This document shows, piece by piece, positions 1 through 7,923 of a stretch of 64,000 nt of DNA; position 1 is the stretch's first letter, and each line of letters opens with the position of its first letter. A program made the position numbers and the translations under genes. The notes under the pieces are model-generated. The model saw only the letters and a list, made by a program, of their open reading frames with translations. It did no database searches and had not been told where the DNA came from. Source of the DNA: Nocardioides psychrotolerans (GTDB taxonomy: Bacteria > Actinomycetota > Actinomycetes > Propionibacteriales > Nocardioidaceae); NCBI RefSeq assembly GCF_900113685.1, contig NZ_FOQG01000002.1, positions 149,374 to 213,373 on the forward strand, in the 5' to 3' direction.

Positions 1-2
1 TC

Positions 3-233
3 ATCACCCCCGACGTCAAGGCCAACATGGTCGCGGTCCTCGAGGACATCAAGAACGGCAAGTTCGCCGAGCGCTTCATCGCCGACATGGACAACGGCTC
101 GCCGGAGTTCACCGCGTTCCGCAAGAAGGGCGAGGCGCACCCGATCGAGACGACCGGGCGCGAGCTCCGCAAGCTCATGGCGTGGGTCAAGTCGCACGAC
201 TCCGACTACGTCGAGGGAACGTCTGCCCGTTGA
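3..233 (+). CDS. ilvC: Ketol-acid reductoisomerase, C-terminal part (cut by window edge)
   Basis: The last 76 residues of ketol-acid reductoisomerase, which converts acetolactate or acetohydroxybutyrate with NADPH and Mg to the dihydroxy acids of valine, leucine and isoleucine synthesis. The reading frame enters at base 3 and ends at the TGA at 231-233. The segment KNGKFAERFIADMDNG and the closing ETTGRELRKLMAW match the helical C-terminal knotted domain of IlvC. The N-terminal Rossmann domain lies outside the window. The stop codon lies in the first unit of a 14-bp triplicated repeat. Other branched-chain genes (leuB, ilvE, cimA, leuCD) follow in the window. Confidence 0.93.
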   Translation: MTPDVKANMVAVLEDIKNGKFAERFIADMDNGSPEFTAFRKKGEAHPIETTGRELRKLMAWVKSHDSDYVEGTSAR

Positions 234-268
234 TCCTGCACCGTTGATCCTGCACCGCTGATCCTGCA
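227..268. repeat. 14-bp tandem triplication across the ilvC stop codon
   Basis: Three head-to-tail copies of CCGTTGATCCTGCA (227-240, 241-254, 255-268; the third has one T-to-C change). The first copy contains the ilvC stop codon at 231-233, so only one copy is coding. It is followed directly by the inverted repeat at 271-323. It looks like a recent slippage expansion; no function is evident. Confidence 0.9.
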
Positions 269-270
269 CC

Positions 271-323
271 GCCGAGTCGGCGCAATGTGACACCGCTTCG
301 CGGTCACATTGCGCCGACTCGGC
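271..323. terminator. Inverted repeat between convergent ilvC and ABC permease genes (dispersed repeat copy)
   Basis: Arms 271-291 and 303-323 are perfect 21-bp complements (GCCGAGTCGGCGCAATGTGAC and its reverse) around an 11-nt loop. There is no T-tract. The position between two genes that point at each other suggests bidirectional termination. The arm carries the dispersed GCCGAGTCGGCGC motif also found at 333, 11967, 11991, 56025 and 59390. Confidence 0.75.
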
Positions 324-332
324 GTTTCGGGG

Positions 333-354
333 TGCAACATCGCGCCGACTCGGC
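333..354. repeat. Dispersed repeat copy (ACATCGCGCCGACTCGGC type)
   Basis: A further half-unit of the same repeat, containing ACATCGCGCCGACTCGGC. It ends at base 354, immediately before the stop codon of the minus-strand permease gene (355-357). It could also pair with the left arm of the neighbouring inverted repeat. Confidence 0.75.
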
Positions 355-1206
355 CTACTTCACCTCGGAGCGCAGGACCAGGCCGAGGCCGACGGCGAGC
401 GGGATCACCAGCCAGATCAGCCCGGCGGTGCCGAGCTGGGCCCAGGCCTCGCCGGTCATCTCGCCGTTGAAGAGCGCGCCCTGGGCGAAGTTGAAGTCCA
501 CCCACAGCTGCAGGTCCTCGAACCATCGGGCGTTCGCCGCCAGCAGCATGGACAGGCCGGGCAGCACGAACGAGTAGACGAAGTAGCCCACGATCGCGCC
601 GGCGGAGTTGCGCACCAGCACGCCGAGCATGAAGCCGACGAGCATGCCCAGCACGTTGGCGAGCACGATGTAGCCCATGTGGGCGAGGCTGATGTCCCAG
701 ACCACGTCGTTGCCGGTAATCGCGGCGCCGAGCAGGTTGCCGAGCGCGCCGACCGCGAAGGCGACGAGCATGGAGACCACGCCGATGCCGACCGAGACGA
801 CCAGCTTGGCCTGGATGACCCGGGCCCGGTGGGGGACCAGCGTGAACGTCGTCAGGCCGCTGCGCTGCGACCACTCGCTGGTCACCGACAAGATGGCGAT
901 CATCGGCAGCAGGATGGCGATCGGGACACCGATCGCGGCACCGAAGTTGTCGTAGGTGACCTGGTCGTCCGGGGCGAAGATGATCACTGCCGCGGTCGCC
1001 AGGACGGCGGTGATGCCGATGCTGGCCAGCAGCCAGAAGCCCGAGCGGGTGTCGAACATCTTGCGCAGCTCGACGGCCAGGATCCGGCTGGTCGGGGTGC
1101 GTGGCGGGATCGCTCGGGGCGCACGGACGGTCGGGGTGCCGGTCGTGGTGCCGGTCGTGGTGGCCGGGGGGACGGTGCCGAGGGTCTCGACGGTGACGGC
1201 GCTCAT
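355..1206 (-). CDS. ABC-2 type transporter permease
   Basis: A 283-residue integral membrane protein and the permease half of an ABC exporter. A Thr/Pro-rich cytoplasmic N-terminus (about 45 residues) is followed by the elbow-like segment RILAVELRKMFDTRSGFWL, typical of ABC-2 permeases, and then about six hydrophobic segments. A loop with the EWSQRSG segment follows the second helix; that segment is common in actinobacterial permeases paired with BcrA/CcmA-type ATPases. Its ATG overlaps the stop of the upstream ATPase gene by 4 bp, so the two are translationally coupled. The substrate cannot be read from sequence; drugs, lipids or peptides are all possible. Confidence 0.85.
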   Translation of the reverse strand: MSAVTVETLGTVPPATTTGTTTGTPTVRAPRAIPPRTPTSRILAVELRKMFDTRSGFWLLASIGITAVLATAAVIIFAPDDQVTYDNFGAAIGVPIAILLPMIAILSVTSEWSQRSGLTTFTLVPHRARVIQAKLVVSVGIGVVSMLVAFAVGALGNLLGAAITGNDVVWDISLAHMGYIVLANVLGMLVGFMLGVLVRNSAGAIVGYFVYSFVLPGLSMLLAANARWFEDLQLWVDFNFAQGALFNGEMTGEAWAQLGTAGLIWLVIPLAVGLGLVLRSEVK

Positions 1207-2102
1207 GCCGCTGCTCCTTCTCGTTGGGTGTCGGAGGTGAGCTCGAGGAACATCTCCTCGAGCCCGGCCCCATCGGCGCTGCGCAGCTCGGTCAGGGCCA
1301 CGCCGGCCGCGAGGGCGATGGTGCCGACGAGCGAGGGGTCGGCGTCGGTGCGCAGCGCGCCTCCGTCGTACGCCGTGGGGCTGAGGCCGGCGGCCTCGAG
1401 CGCGGTGGTCAGTCCGGCGACGTCGGCACTGCGGACTACCGTCCCAGCGGCCGCGAGCAGCTCGGCCTTCGTGCCGTGCGCGACGATGCGGCCGTGACCG
1501 ATGACCACGAGGTCGTCGGCGATCACCTCGATCTCGTGCAGCAGGTGCGACGAGAGCAGGACGGTGCCACCGGCGTCGGCGTAGCCACGCAGCAGGTCGC
1601 GCATCCAGCGGATGCCCGCCGGGTCGAGCCCGTTGGCGGGCTCGTCGAGGATCAGCACCTCGGGGTCGCCGATCAGGGCGGTGGCGATGCCCAGGCGCTG
1701 GCGCATGCCGAGGGAGTAGTTGCGGACCCGGCGCTCGGCCTCGGTCGAGCTGAGGCTGACCAGGTCGAGCATGTCGTCGACGCGGCTGCGCGCGAGCCCC
1801 ATCGTCTGCTGCGCGATGGTGAGGATCTCGCGGCCGGTGCGACCGGCGTGCTGCGCGGAGGCGTCGAGCAGGACGCCCACCTCGCGGCCGGGGTCGGGCA
1901 GGTCGGCGAAGCGGCGGCCGAGGACCGTGGCGGTCCCGGACGAGGCGGGCGTGAGGCCGACCACGATCCGCATGGAGGTGGACTTGCCGGCCCCGTTGGG
2001 GCCGAGGAAGCCGGTCACGCGCCCGGCGTGGGCGGTGAAGGAGACGTCATCTACCGCGGTGAACCCGCGGTAGGACTTGCTGAGTGACTCGACGGTGATC
2101 AT
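1203..2102 (-). CDS. ABC transporter ATP-binding protein
   Basis: The ATPase partner of the downstream permease, 299 residues from the ATG at 2102 (MITVESLSKSY); the frame stays open to 2183, but homologues begin here. Walker A is GPNGAGKS, the signature is YSLGMRQRLG, Walker B is VLILDEPANGLDP and the switch His is in SSHLLHE. After the roughly 220-residue nucleotide-binding domain, a C-terminal extension of about 80 residues resembles those of CcmA/BcrA-type exporters. It is divergent from the DsbA-family gene at 2240, with about 140 bp between them for promoters. Confidence 0.88.
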   Translation of the reverse strand: MITVESLSKSYRGFTAVDDVSFTAHAGRVTGFLGPNGAGKSTSMRIVVGLTPASSGTATVLGRRFADLPDPGREVGVLLDASAQHAGRTGREILTIAQQTMGLARSRVDDMLDLVSLSSTEAERRVRNYSLGMRQRLGIATALIGDPEVLILDEPANGLDPAGIRWMRDLLRGYADAGGTVLLSSHLLHEIEVIADDLVVIGHGRIVAHGTKAELLAAAGTVVRSADVAGLTTALEAAGLSPTAYDGGALRTDADPSLVGTIALAAGVALTELRSADGAGLEEMFLELTSDTQREGAAA

Positions 2103-2239
2103 GGCAGGAGCCTGGCGCTGGGAGGCCTCCTGCCACATCGGGGAGAGTGCTGACATCACCCCCGAAGCGAACCCCGGCGGCACCTCGGGGTGAACCCCGA
2201 GACAGGAACATCACGGGCGTCACGGGCGTTGGGCCCTAC

Positions 2240-2947
2240 ATGCGCATCGAGATCTGGTCCGACGTCGTCTGCCCCTGGTGCTACGTGGGCAAGCGTCGTC
2301 TGGAGACGGCCCTGTCCACCTTCGAGCACGCCGATGAGGTGGAGGTCGTCTACCGCTCCTTCGAGCTGGACCCCGCCGCGCCCCACCACGGCACCGAGAA
2401 GACGCTGGCGACCCTGTCGCGCAAGTACGGCCGCAGCGAGGACGAGATGCGCCAGATGATGACGGGCCTGATCGACACCGCTGCCGCTGAGGGTCTCGAG
2501 ATGCGCCTCTTCGACAACGTGCACACCAACACCGTCGACGCCCACCGGTTGCTCCACCTCGCGCTCGACATCGGGGGACCGGCGCTTCAGCGCGAGCTCA
2601 AGGAGGCCCTGCTGGCGGCGTACTTCACCCGCGCCGAGGACGTCGGTGACCATGCCGTGCTGCGCAGCGCGGCCCTGTCCGTGGGCCTCGACGCGGGCCG
2701 CGTCGAGGAGGTGCTCGCCTCGCAGGAGTACGCCGAGGCGTTCGCCGCCGACGTCGCTCAGGCGCGGGCCTACGGAGCCACGGGCGTGCCGTTCTTCGTC
2801 GTCGACACCCGCTACGGCATCTCGGGCGCGCAGCCGGCCGAGGCGTTCACCCAGGTGCTCGAGCAGGCCTGGGCCGAGTCGCGCCCCAGCCTCCAGGTGG
2901 TCGGTGGCACCGATCAGGCGTGCGGCCCGGACGGCTGCGCCATCTGA
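2240..2947 (+). CDS. DsbA family oxidoreductase (FrnE-like)
   Basis: A 235-residue thioredoxin-fold protein of the DsbA/FrnE family. The start MRIEIWSDVVCPWCYVGKRR places the redox motif CPWC at Cys11/Cys14 at the end of the first beta strand, and there is no signal peptide, so it acts in the cytosol. The cis-Pro loop is ATGVPFFV near residue 190. The C-terminus (ACGPDGCAI) carries two extra cysteines, as in many actinobacterial FrnE proteins. It probably has thiol-disulfide or isomerase activity linked to oxidative stress; the substrate is unknown. It precedes the iron-uptake operon but is separated from it by the iron box and its own stop. Confidence 0.85.
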   Translation: MRIEIWSDVVCPWCYVGKRRLETALSTFEHADEVEVVYRSFELDPAAPHHGTEKTLATLSRKYGRSEDEMRQMMTGLIDTAAAEGLEMRLFDNVHTNTVDAHRLLHLALDIGGPALQRELKEALLAAYFTRAEDVGDHAVLRSAALSVGLDAGRVEEVLASQEYAEAFAADVAQARAYGATGVPFFVVDTRYGISGAQPAEAFTQVLEQAWAESRPSLQVVGGTDQACGPDGCAI

Positions 2948-2990
2948 CCTGGCGTGGCGCGGAAGGTCCATCGTGTGAGGTGACCCTCAC

Positions 2991-3024
2991 TTTGGTTAGG
3001 CAATCCTAAATTCGAGAGTATTCT
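2991..3024 (+). promoter_or_regulatory. Iron-responsive promoter of efeUOB (DtxR/IdeR-type box over the -35)
   Basis: Bases 2991-3009 match the DtxR/IdeR consensus TTAGGTTAGGCTAACCTAA at 16 of 19 positions. The box covers a -35 element TTAGGC (2996-3001), which lies 17 bp from a -10 element TATTCT (3019-3024). An iron-loaded repressor here would block RNA polymerase, giving expression when iron is scarce. The predicted transcription start is at or next to the GTG at 3031, so the message is probably leaderless. Confidence 0.8.
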
Positions 3025-3030
3025 CAGGGA

Positions 3031-3915
3031 GTGCTCGCCAACTACCTGATCGGACTGCGCGAGGGGCTCGAGGCGAGCCTCGTCGTCAGCATCCTGGTCG
3101 CCTACCTCGTCAAGTCGGGCCGACGTCACCTGCTGCCCCGGATCTGGATCGGGGTGGCGGTCGCGATCGTGCTCAGCGTCGGCATCACGCTCGGCCTGGG
3201 CGTGCAGTCGCTCCAACTCGACTTCCGCACCCAGGAGCTGATCGGCGGCACGCTCTCGATCATCGCCGCCGCCTTCGTGACCTGGATGATCTTCTGGATG
3301 GCCGGCGCGGCCCGCACCATCGGCAGACAGCTGCGCGGTCGCATCGACGACGCGGCCGACGGACCGGTCTGGTCGCTCGCGCTCGTGGCCTTCCTGGCGG
3401 TCGGGCGTGAGGGGCTCGAGACCGCGCTGATCCTCTGGTCCAACACCCAGGCCGCGATCGGGCGCGACCTCGCCCCGACGGCCGACCAGACCGCCGGCCC
3501 ACTGGTCGCGGCGCTGGCCGGCATCCTGACCGCGGTCGTGCTGGGCTACCTGATCTATCGCGGTGCGATCACCATCAACCTCACCGTCTTCTTCACCTGG
3601 ACCGGCGCCTTCCTGGTCGTCGTGGCGGCCGGGGTGCTCGCCTACGGCGTCCACGACCTCCAGGAGGCCGGCTTCCTGCCTGGCCTCAACACCCTCGCCT
3701 TCGACGTGACCGGCGCGATCCCGCCCGGCTCCTGGCACGGCACGCTCCTCAAGGGCGTCTTCAACTTCTCCCCGGCGACGACCGTCCTGGAGGCCCTCGC
3801 GTGGGTGCTCTACGTCGTCCCGGTCTCGGTCCTGTTCCTCCGTTCGACCCGGCGCCGCTCCGGCGCGTCCGCACGCCCCACCCCGACTCCTGTCATCGAA
3901 GGAAGTACTCCATGA
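3031..3915 (+). CDS. efeU: Ferrous iron permease EfeU (FTR1 family)
   Basis: A 294-residue polytopic membrane protein of the FTR1/OFeT iron permease family. It has seven predicted helices and the two hallmark REGLE motifs (REGLEAS in the first helix, REGLETAL in the fourth) that line the iron path. The GTG at 3031 is chosen because homologues begin LANYLIGLREGLEAS and the promoter ends just upstream. Its stop overlaps the efeO start by 4 bp. With EfeO and EfeB it forms an EfeUOB system that takes up iron at low supply, under the DtxR/IdeR-type box upstream. Confidence 0.93.
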   Translation: MLANYLIGLREGLEASLVVSILVAYLVKSGRRHLLPRIWIGVAVAIVLSVGITLGLGVQSLQLDFRTQELIGGTLSIIAAAFVTWMIFWMAGAARTIGRQLRGRIDDAADGPVWSLALVAFLAVGREGLETALILWSNTQAAIGRDLAPTADQTAGPLVAALAGILTAVVLGYLIYRGAITINLTVFFTWTGAFLVVVAAGVLAYGVHDLQEAGFLPGLNTLAFDVTGAIPPGSWHGTLLKGVFNFSPATTVLEALAWVLYVVPVSVLFLRSTRRRSGASARPTPTPVIEGSTP

Positions 3916-5087
3916 AGCGCCTGACCTCGATCGCTGCCGCCCTGCTCGTGGGCGGCCCAGCCCTCGTCGCCTGCGGTGTCGAGAGCACGGCCCCGACCGG
4001 CTCCGGCGAGGCCGGCGACGCGCGCGCCCTCTCCGTCGATTCCTCCGAGGAGGCGTGCGAGCTCTCGGCGACCGAGGCGCCGGCCGGGACGATCAGCTTC
4101 GACGTGACCAACACCGGCTCGCAGGTCACCGAGTTCTACCTGCTCGCCGAGGACGGCCTACGGATCGTCGCCGAGGTCGAGAACGTCGGTCCCAGCATCA
4201 CGCGTCCGCTGGTCGCCAACGTTCCCGCCGGGAGCTATGTCACCGCCTGCAAGCCCGGCATGACCGGCGACGGCATCCGCTCGGCATTCGTCGTCACCGA
4301 GTCCGACGAGGAGGTCGAGGTCAGCGTCGACGAGGACGAGCTGATCCAGACCGCACAGGACAACTACGCCGCCTACGTGCAGGACCAGTCCGACCAGCTG
4401 CTGGTGAAGACCCGCGAGTTCGTCGCGCTCTACGAGGCCGGCGACGACGACGAGGCGCGCGCCCTCTACGCCGACGCCCGCACCCACTGGGAGCGCATCG
4501 AGACGGTCGCCGAGTCCTTCGGCGACCTCGACCCCCGGATGGACGCCCGCGAGGCCGACCTGGAGTCCGGGCAGGAGTGGACCGGCTGGCACCTGCTGGA
4601 GAAGGACCTCTGGCCCGAGCGCGCCGAGGACTACACCCCTCTGGCGCCCGCCGATCGCACCACCTACGGCGACGACCTGCTGGCCGACACCGAGACCCTC
4701 GACGGACGGCTCCAGGAGCTGAGCTTCACCGTCGACCAGGTGGCCAACGGCTCGCGGGGCCTGCTCGAGGAGGTCGCGACCGGCAAGGTGACCGGTGAGG
4801 AGGAGTTCTGGTCGCGGACCGACCTGTGGGACTTCCAGGCCAACGTCGACGGCGCCCGCGTCGGCTTCGACGGGGTGGCGCCGCTGCTCGAGAGCAAGGA
4901 CCCCGAGCTCGCCGCCCAGCTGACCGAGCGCTTCGACGAGCTGCAGGTGCTCCTCGACGGGCAGCGCACCGATGACGGCTTCCGCTACTACGACGAGCTC
5001 TCGCCCAAGGAGATCAAGCTCCTCTCCGACGCCGTCAACGCGCTGTCCGAGCCGTTGTCGCGGCTCACCGCGGCCGTGCTGGCCTGA
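3912..5087 (+). CDS. efeO: Iron uptake lipoprotein EfeO (cupredoxin plus M75 imelysin domain)
   Basis: A 391-residue exported lipoprotein. The start at 3912 (MKRLTSIAAALLVGG) gives a signal peptide with the lipobox-like LVAC. Residues about 35-130 form a cupredoxin-like domain and about 140-390 a helical M75/imelysin domain. The metal-binding HxxE motif is at His227-Glu230 (WHLLEKDLW). EfeO is thought to bind and deliver iron to EfeU on the outer face of the membrane. It overlaps efeU by 4 bp, and efeB starts 2 bp after its stop. Confidence 0.92.
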   Translation: MKRLTSIAAALLVGGPALVACGVESTAPTGSGEAGDARALSVDSSEEACELSATEAPAGTISFDVTNTGSQVTEFYLLAEDGLRIVAEVENVGPSITRPLVANVPAGSYVTACKPGMTGDGIRSAFVVTESDEEVEVSVDEDELIQTAQDNYAAYVQDQSDQLLVKTREFVALYEAGDDDEARALYADARTHWERIETVAESFGDLDPRMDAREADLESGQEWTGWHLLEKDLWPERAEDYTPLAPADRTTYGDDLLADTETLDGRLQELSFTVDQVANGSRGLLEEVATGKVTGEEEFWSRTDLWDFQANVDGARVGFDGVAPLLESKDPELAAQLTERFDELQVLLDGQRTDDGFRYYDELSPKEIKLLSDAVNALSEPLSRLTAAVLA

Positions 5088-5089
5088 TC

Positions 5090-6394
5090 GTGGGTGGTCA
5101 GGTCGTGGGACGCGTGCGCGGCGAAGCGGGTCGGGTTTCCCGGCGAGGGCTGCTCGGTGGGGGAGTCGCCGTCGCCGGGGTGGCCGGCGCGTTCGTCACC
5201 GGCCGCGCGACGGCCGACGAGGCACCGCCCGCCGGGGGCGCGTCGGCGTCGCGTGCTCCGTCGTACGACTTCCGCGGGGTGCGGCAGGCGGGCATCGTGA
5301 CGCCGGCGCAGGACCGGCTGCACTTCGCGGCGCTCGACGTCGTCACGGACTCGCGCGAGGAGCTGATGACGCTGCTCCGGGCCTGGACCGTGGCGGCCGA
5401 GCGGATGACGACGGGTCTGCCGGCGGGCGAGATCGGGCCGGTCGAGGGCTCGCTGGACCTGCCGCCCGACGACACCGGCGAGGCGATCGGCCTGGCAGCG
5501 AGCGGGCTGACGATCACCTTCGGCTTCGGTCCCTCGCTCTTCCGCGACGCTGAGGGGCGCGATCGCTTCGGCCTTGCCGACCGGCAGCCCGAGGCGTTGC
5601 GCGACCTCCCGCACTTCCCGGCGGACCTGCTCGACCCGGCCCGCTCGGGCGGCGACCTGTGCATCCAGGCGTGCGCCGACGACCCGCAGGTCGCCGTGCA
5701 CGCCGTGCGCAACCTGGTGCGGATCGGCTTCGGCACCACCTCCGTGCGATGGTCGCAGCTCGGCTTCGGTCGTACGTCGTCGACCTCGGTCACCCAGGAC
5801 ACCCCGCGCAACCTCTTCGGGTTCAAGGACGGCACCGCCAACGTCAGGGCGGAGGAGGCGGTGGCCCTCGAGGAGAACGTCTGGGTGGGGTCGTCCGACG
5901 ATGCCTCCGCGGCGTGGCTGGTGGGTGGGTCCTACCTCGTCGCACGTCGCATCAACATGACCATCGAGGTCTGGGACCGCCAGCCGCTGGGGGACCAGGA
6001 GGCCTTCGTCGGCCGCACCAAGGGCAGCGGCGCCCCGTTGTCGGGTGGCGAGGAGCTCAGCACCCCCGACTTCGCGATGCCGGGTCGCGGTGGCCCGATC
6101 ATCGCCGCGGACGCGCACGTGCGGATCGTCCACCCCGACCAGCACGGGGGAGCGCGGATGCTGCGCCGCGGCTACAACTTCGTCGACGGCACCGATGCGC
6201 TCGGCGGTCTCGACGCGGGGCTCTTCTTCGTCGCCTACGTGCGCGACCCGCGCACCGGCTTCACCCCGGTGCAGAACGCGATGGCCAAGCACGACGCGCT
6301 GATGGAGTACCTCAAGACCACCGGCTCCGCGCTCTTCGCCGTCCCGCCCGGCATCGGCCCTGATGAGTTCGTCGGGCAGGCGTTGTTCGACTGA
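5090..6394 (+). CDS. efeB: Dye-decolorizing haem peroxidase EfeB
   Basis: A 434-residue Dyp-type peroxidase, the third member of EfeUOB. It begins with GTG at 5090. A twin-arginine signal (VSRRGLLGGGVAVAG) indicates export folded with haem. The family motif GFKDGT places the distal aspartate at Asp247, and the haem-ligand region is seen as DAHVRIVHP followed by ARMLRRGYNF. It is proposed to oxidise Fe(II) or otherwise assist iron loading outside the membrane. It is the last gene of the operon, with no clear hairpin immediately after the stop. Confidence 0.92.
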   Translation: MGGQVVGRVRGEAGRVSRRGLLGGGVAVAGVAGAFVTGRATADEAPPAGGASASRAPSYDFRGVRQAGIVTPAQDRLHFAALDVVTDSREELMTLLRAWTVAAERMTTGLPAGEIGPVEGSLDLPPDDTGEAIGLAASGLTITFGFGPSLFRDAEGRDRFGLADRQPEALRDLPHFPADLLDPARSGGDLCIQACADDPQVAVHAVRNLVRIGFGTTSVRWSQLGFGRTSSTSVTQDTPRNLFGFKDGTANVRAEEAVALEENVWVGSSDDASAAWLVGGSYLVARRINMTIEVWDRQPLGDQEAFVGRTKGSGAPLSGGEELSTPDFAMPGRGGPIIAADAHVRIVHPDQHGGARMLRRGYNFVDGTDALGGLDAGLFFVAYVRDPRTGFTPVQNAMAKHDALMEYLKTTGSALFAVPPGIGPDEFVGQALFD

Positions 6395-6763
6395 GGGTGC
6401 CTCGAGACACCTCGACCATCGTTGAACCGGTGTGGGGCAACGTCGACGATGCCATCGACGAGGTCAAGTGGACGCTCATGACGATGGAGCCCTGGACTCA
6501 ACTGAGACCTACGCCCTCTACGAGCAGTACAGGCTGGTTCCTCTCAACTGAGGCGACGTGGCCCGAGAGCTGCGCAGAGGGACTGCGTCGTCGGACGTAC
6601 TCAATCGTCCCTACCCGCCGTTCCTCACGCCTGAGGCGGGTGCGCGAGAGAGCAAGCGTACGTCCGACTACGCGACACGTTGTCCGTCCCCGCATTGTCG
6701 GGCCGCGATCGACGGGCACACGGGTCGGCGTCACCCAGACCAGTCCTACCCGGACGTCGAGGG
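6395..6763. other. Intergenic region with a possible gene remnant
   Basis: These 369 bp lie between the convergent ends of efeB and a monooxygenase gene, with lower GC than the flanks. The plus-strand frame from 6397 reads protein-like (STIVEPVWGNVDDAIDEV) and then degenerates. A second plus frame, GTG 6468 to TGA 6551, reads DSTETYALYEQYRLVPLN. Together they resemble a short gene broken by a frameshift near 6485. I recognise no family and no clear terminator. Confidence 0.3.
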
Positions 6764-7102
6764 TCAGACCACGTCCACTCGATCTCCGGATGCGGTGGGG
6801 CGTTTGGACCAGACGGGCGTCAGCGGCGTGACCTGGGGTGGGCCGGTCAGCAGCGGTTCGACGTCACGCAGGTAAGCGGCGTAGGCGGCGGTCTGCAGGA
6901 ACTGCTGCGAGGACTCGGCGCTGTCGTAGACCTGGAAGGCGCTGATCGCGTCGGGGTCGGTGTCGTCGAAGCAGTAGAAATAGGCGAGGTGGCCGGGGTT
7001 GCCGTCGACGGCGGGGGCGAGGTGGGTCTCCCAGACCTTGCGGACCTGGTCCCTCTGACCGGGTCGGGTCTGGTGCCGGATGATCAGTGCGAGCTGCGTC
7101 AT
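6764..7102 (-). CDS. Antibiotic biosynthesis monooxygenase (ABM) domain protein
   Basis: A 112-residue protein starting MTQLALIIRHQTRPGQRDQV. Length, a ferredoxin-like alpha/beta pattern and the segment DAISAFQVYDSAESSQQF followed by a C-terminal strand suit the ABM/YgiN dimeric barrel family. Such proteins act on quinols or polyketides without cofactors, or simply bind small ligands; the substrate here is unknown. It is the last gene of a minus-strand series of small enzymes, 67 bp after the VOC gene. Confidence 0.65.
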   Translation of the reverse strand: MTQLALIIRHQTRPGQRDQVRKVWETHLAPAVDGNPGHLAYFYCFDDTDPDAISAFQVYDSAESSQQFLQTAAYAAYLRDVEPLLTGPPQVTPLTPVWSKRPTASGDRVDVV

Positions 7103-7169
7103 GAGGCGATGGTGTCAGCGGACGCCGACAGTCGTCGGACAGCGACATGGCGCCCGGCATGAGGCGGCC

Positions 7170-7499
7170 TCACGCCACGCAGAACTCGTTGCCCTCGGGA
7201 TCGAGCAGGACGACGTGACCGAGCACCCCGTCGTAGTGCTCCGAGCGCACCTCGGTGGCGCCGGCGCCGACGAGCTGGGTGACCTTGGCGCGGATGAGCG
7301 CCTCCCGCTCGGCCAGGTCCCACGGCGGCTCGCCGGCGACGCGCACGTCGACGTGCATCCGGTTCTTGGCGGTCTTGGGCTCGGGAGCCAGCAGGAAGCC
7401 GATCGCCGGGCCGACGCCGTCGGGGTCGATGATCGAGGCGTTGTCAGGCTCGTCGAAGCCGGGCTCGAGGACGTAGCCGAGGGTCCAACGGGTCGCCAT
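7170..7499 (-). CDS. VOC family (glyoxalase-like) protein
   Basis: A 109-residue, single-domain protein of the vicinal oxygen chelate superfamily. The first half-module contains DGVGPAIGFLLAPEPK and the second ends LGHVVLLDPEGNEFCVA, the usual C-terminal strand with the metal-ligand Glu. His in MHVDVRV is the other likely ligand. It resembles the 'glyoxalase-like domain' proteins common in actinobacteria, whose substrates are undefined. The start is at 7499, 10 bp after the PPOX gene stop, so the two are probably cotranscribed. Confidence 0.75.
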   Translation of the reverse strand: MATRWTLGYVLEPGFDEPDNASIIDPDGVGPAIGFLLAPEPKTAKNRMHVDVRVAGEPPWDLAEREALIRAKVTQLVGAGATEVRSEHYDGVLGHVVLLDPEGNEFCVA

Positions 7500-7509
7500 G
7501 CCCGTCGAC

Positions 7510-7914
7510 CTACCCGGCCTGCTCCGCGAGGCGCACGAGCACGACCGTGTCGGCGTACGTCAGGCCCTTGCGGCCCTGCGGGCCGAGCGTGGAGAGCACC
7601 TTGGTCACCTTGGTCATGAAGCCGTACTTCTCCCGCACGCGACCTTGCACCTCGTCGAACAGCGCGCCGGAGCGCACCATCTCCGCGGTGCCCTCGACGG
7701 GCGTGGTGCTGTCCTTGACCTTGCCCCTCCGGTCGGAGGGTTGCAGGAGCACGCGGGGCGTGTGGGCCAGGCGCTTGGTCTTGCCCGTGTCCATCGCGGT
7801 CCAGAAGCCGACGCGACCGTCGCTCACCGCCACCACCCAGGTGGGCGTCGCGACGGCCTCGCCGGAGCGGCGGAACGTGGTGAAGGAGATGAACTGCTCG
7901 TCGGCGATGGCCAT
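7510..7914 (-). CDS. PPOX-class (F420-type) oxidoreductase
   Basis: A 134-residue split-barrel flavin/deazaflavin-binding protein. Conserved segments are FISFTTFRRSGEAVATPTWV near the N-terminus, GRVGFWTAMDTGKTKRLAHTPRV in the middle and KYGFMTKVTKVL, all typical of the actinobacterial 'PPOX class F420-dependent oxidoreductase' proteins of similar length. It probably binds F420 and reduces an unknown substrate. It is cotranscribed with the VOC gene 10 bp downstream and the GNAT gene 9 bp upstream. Confidence 0.8.
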   Translation of the reverse strand: MAIADEQFISFTTFRRSGEAVATPTWVVAVSDGRVGFWTAMDTGKTKRLAHTPRVLLQPSDRRGKVKDSTTPVEGTAEMVRSGALFDEVQGRVREKYGFMTKVTKVLSTLGPQGRKGLTYADTVVLVRLAEQAG

Positions 7915-7923
7915 GGGTCGAGG

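Noticed and set aside
227..268. Possible CRISPR or VNTR array
   Set aside because: Three contiguous 14-bp units without spacers are a simple tandem repeat and there are no cas genes.
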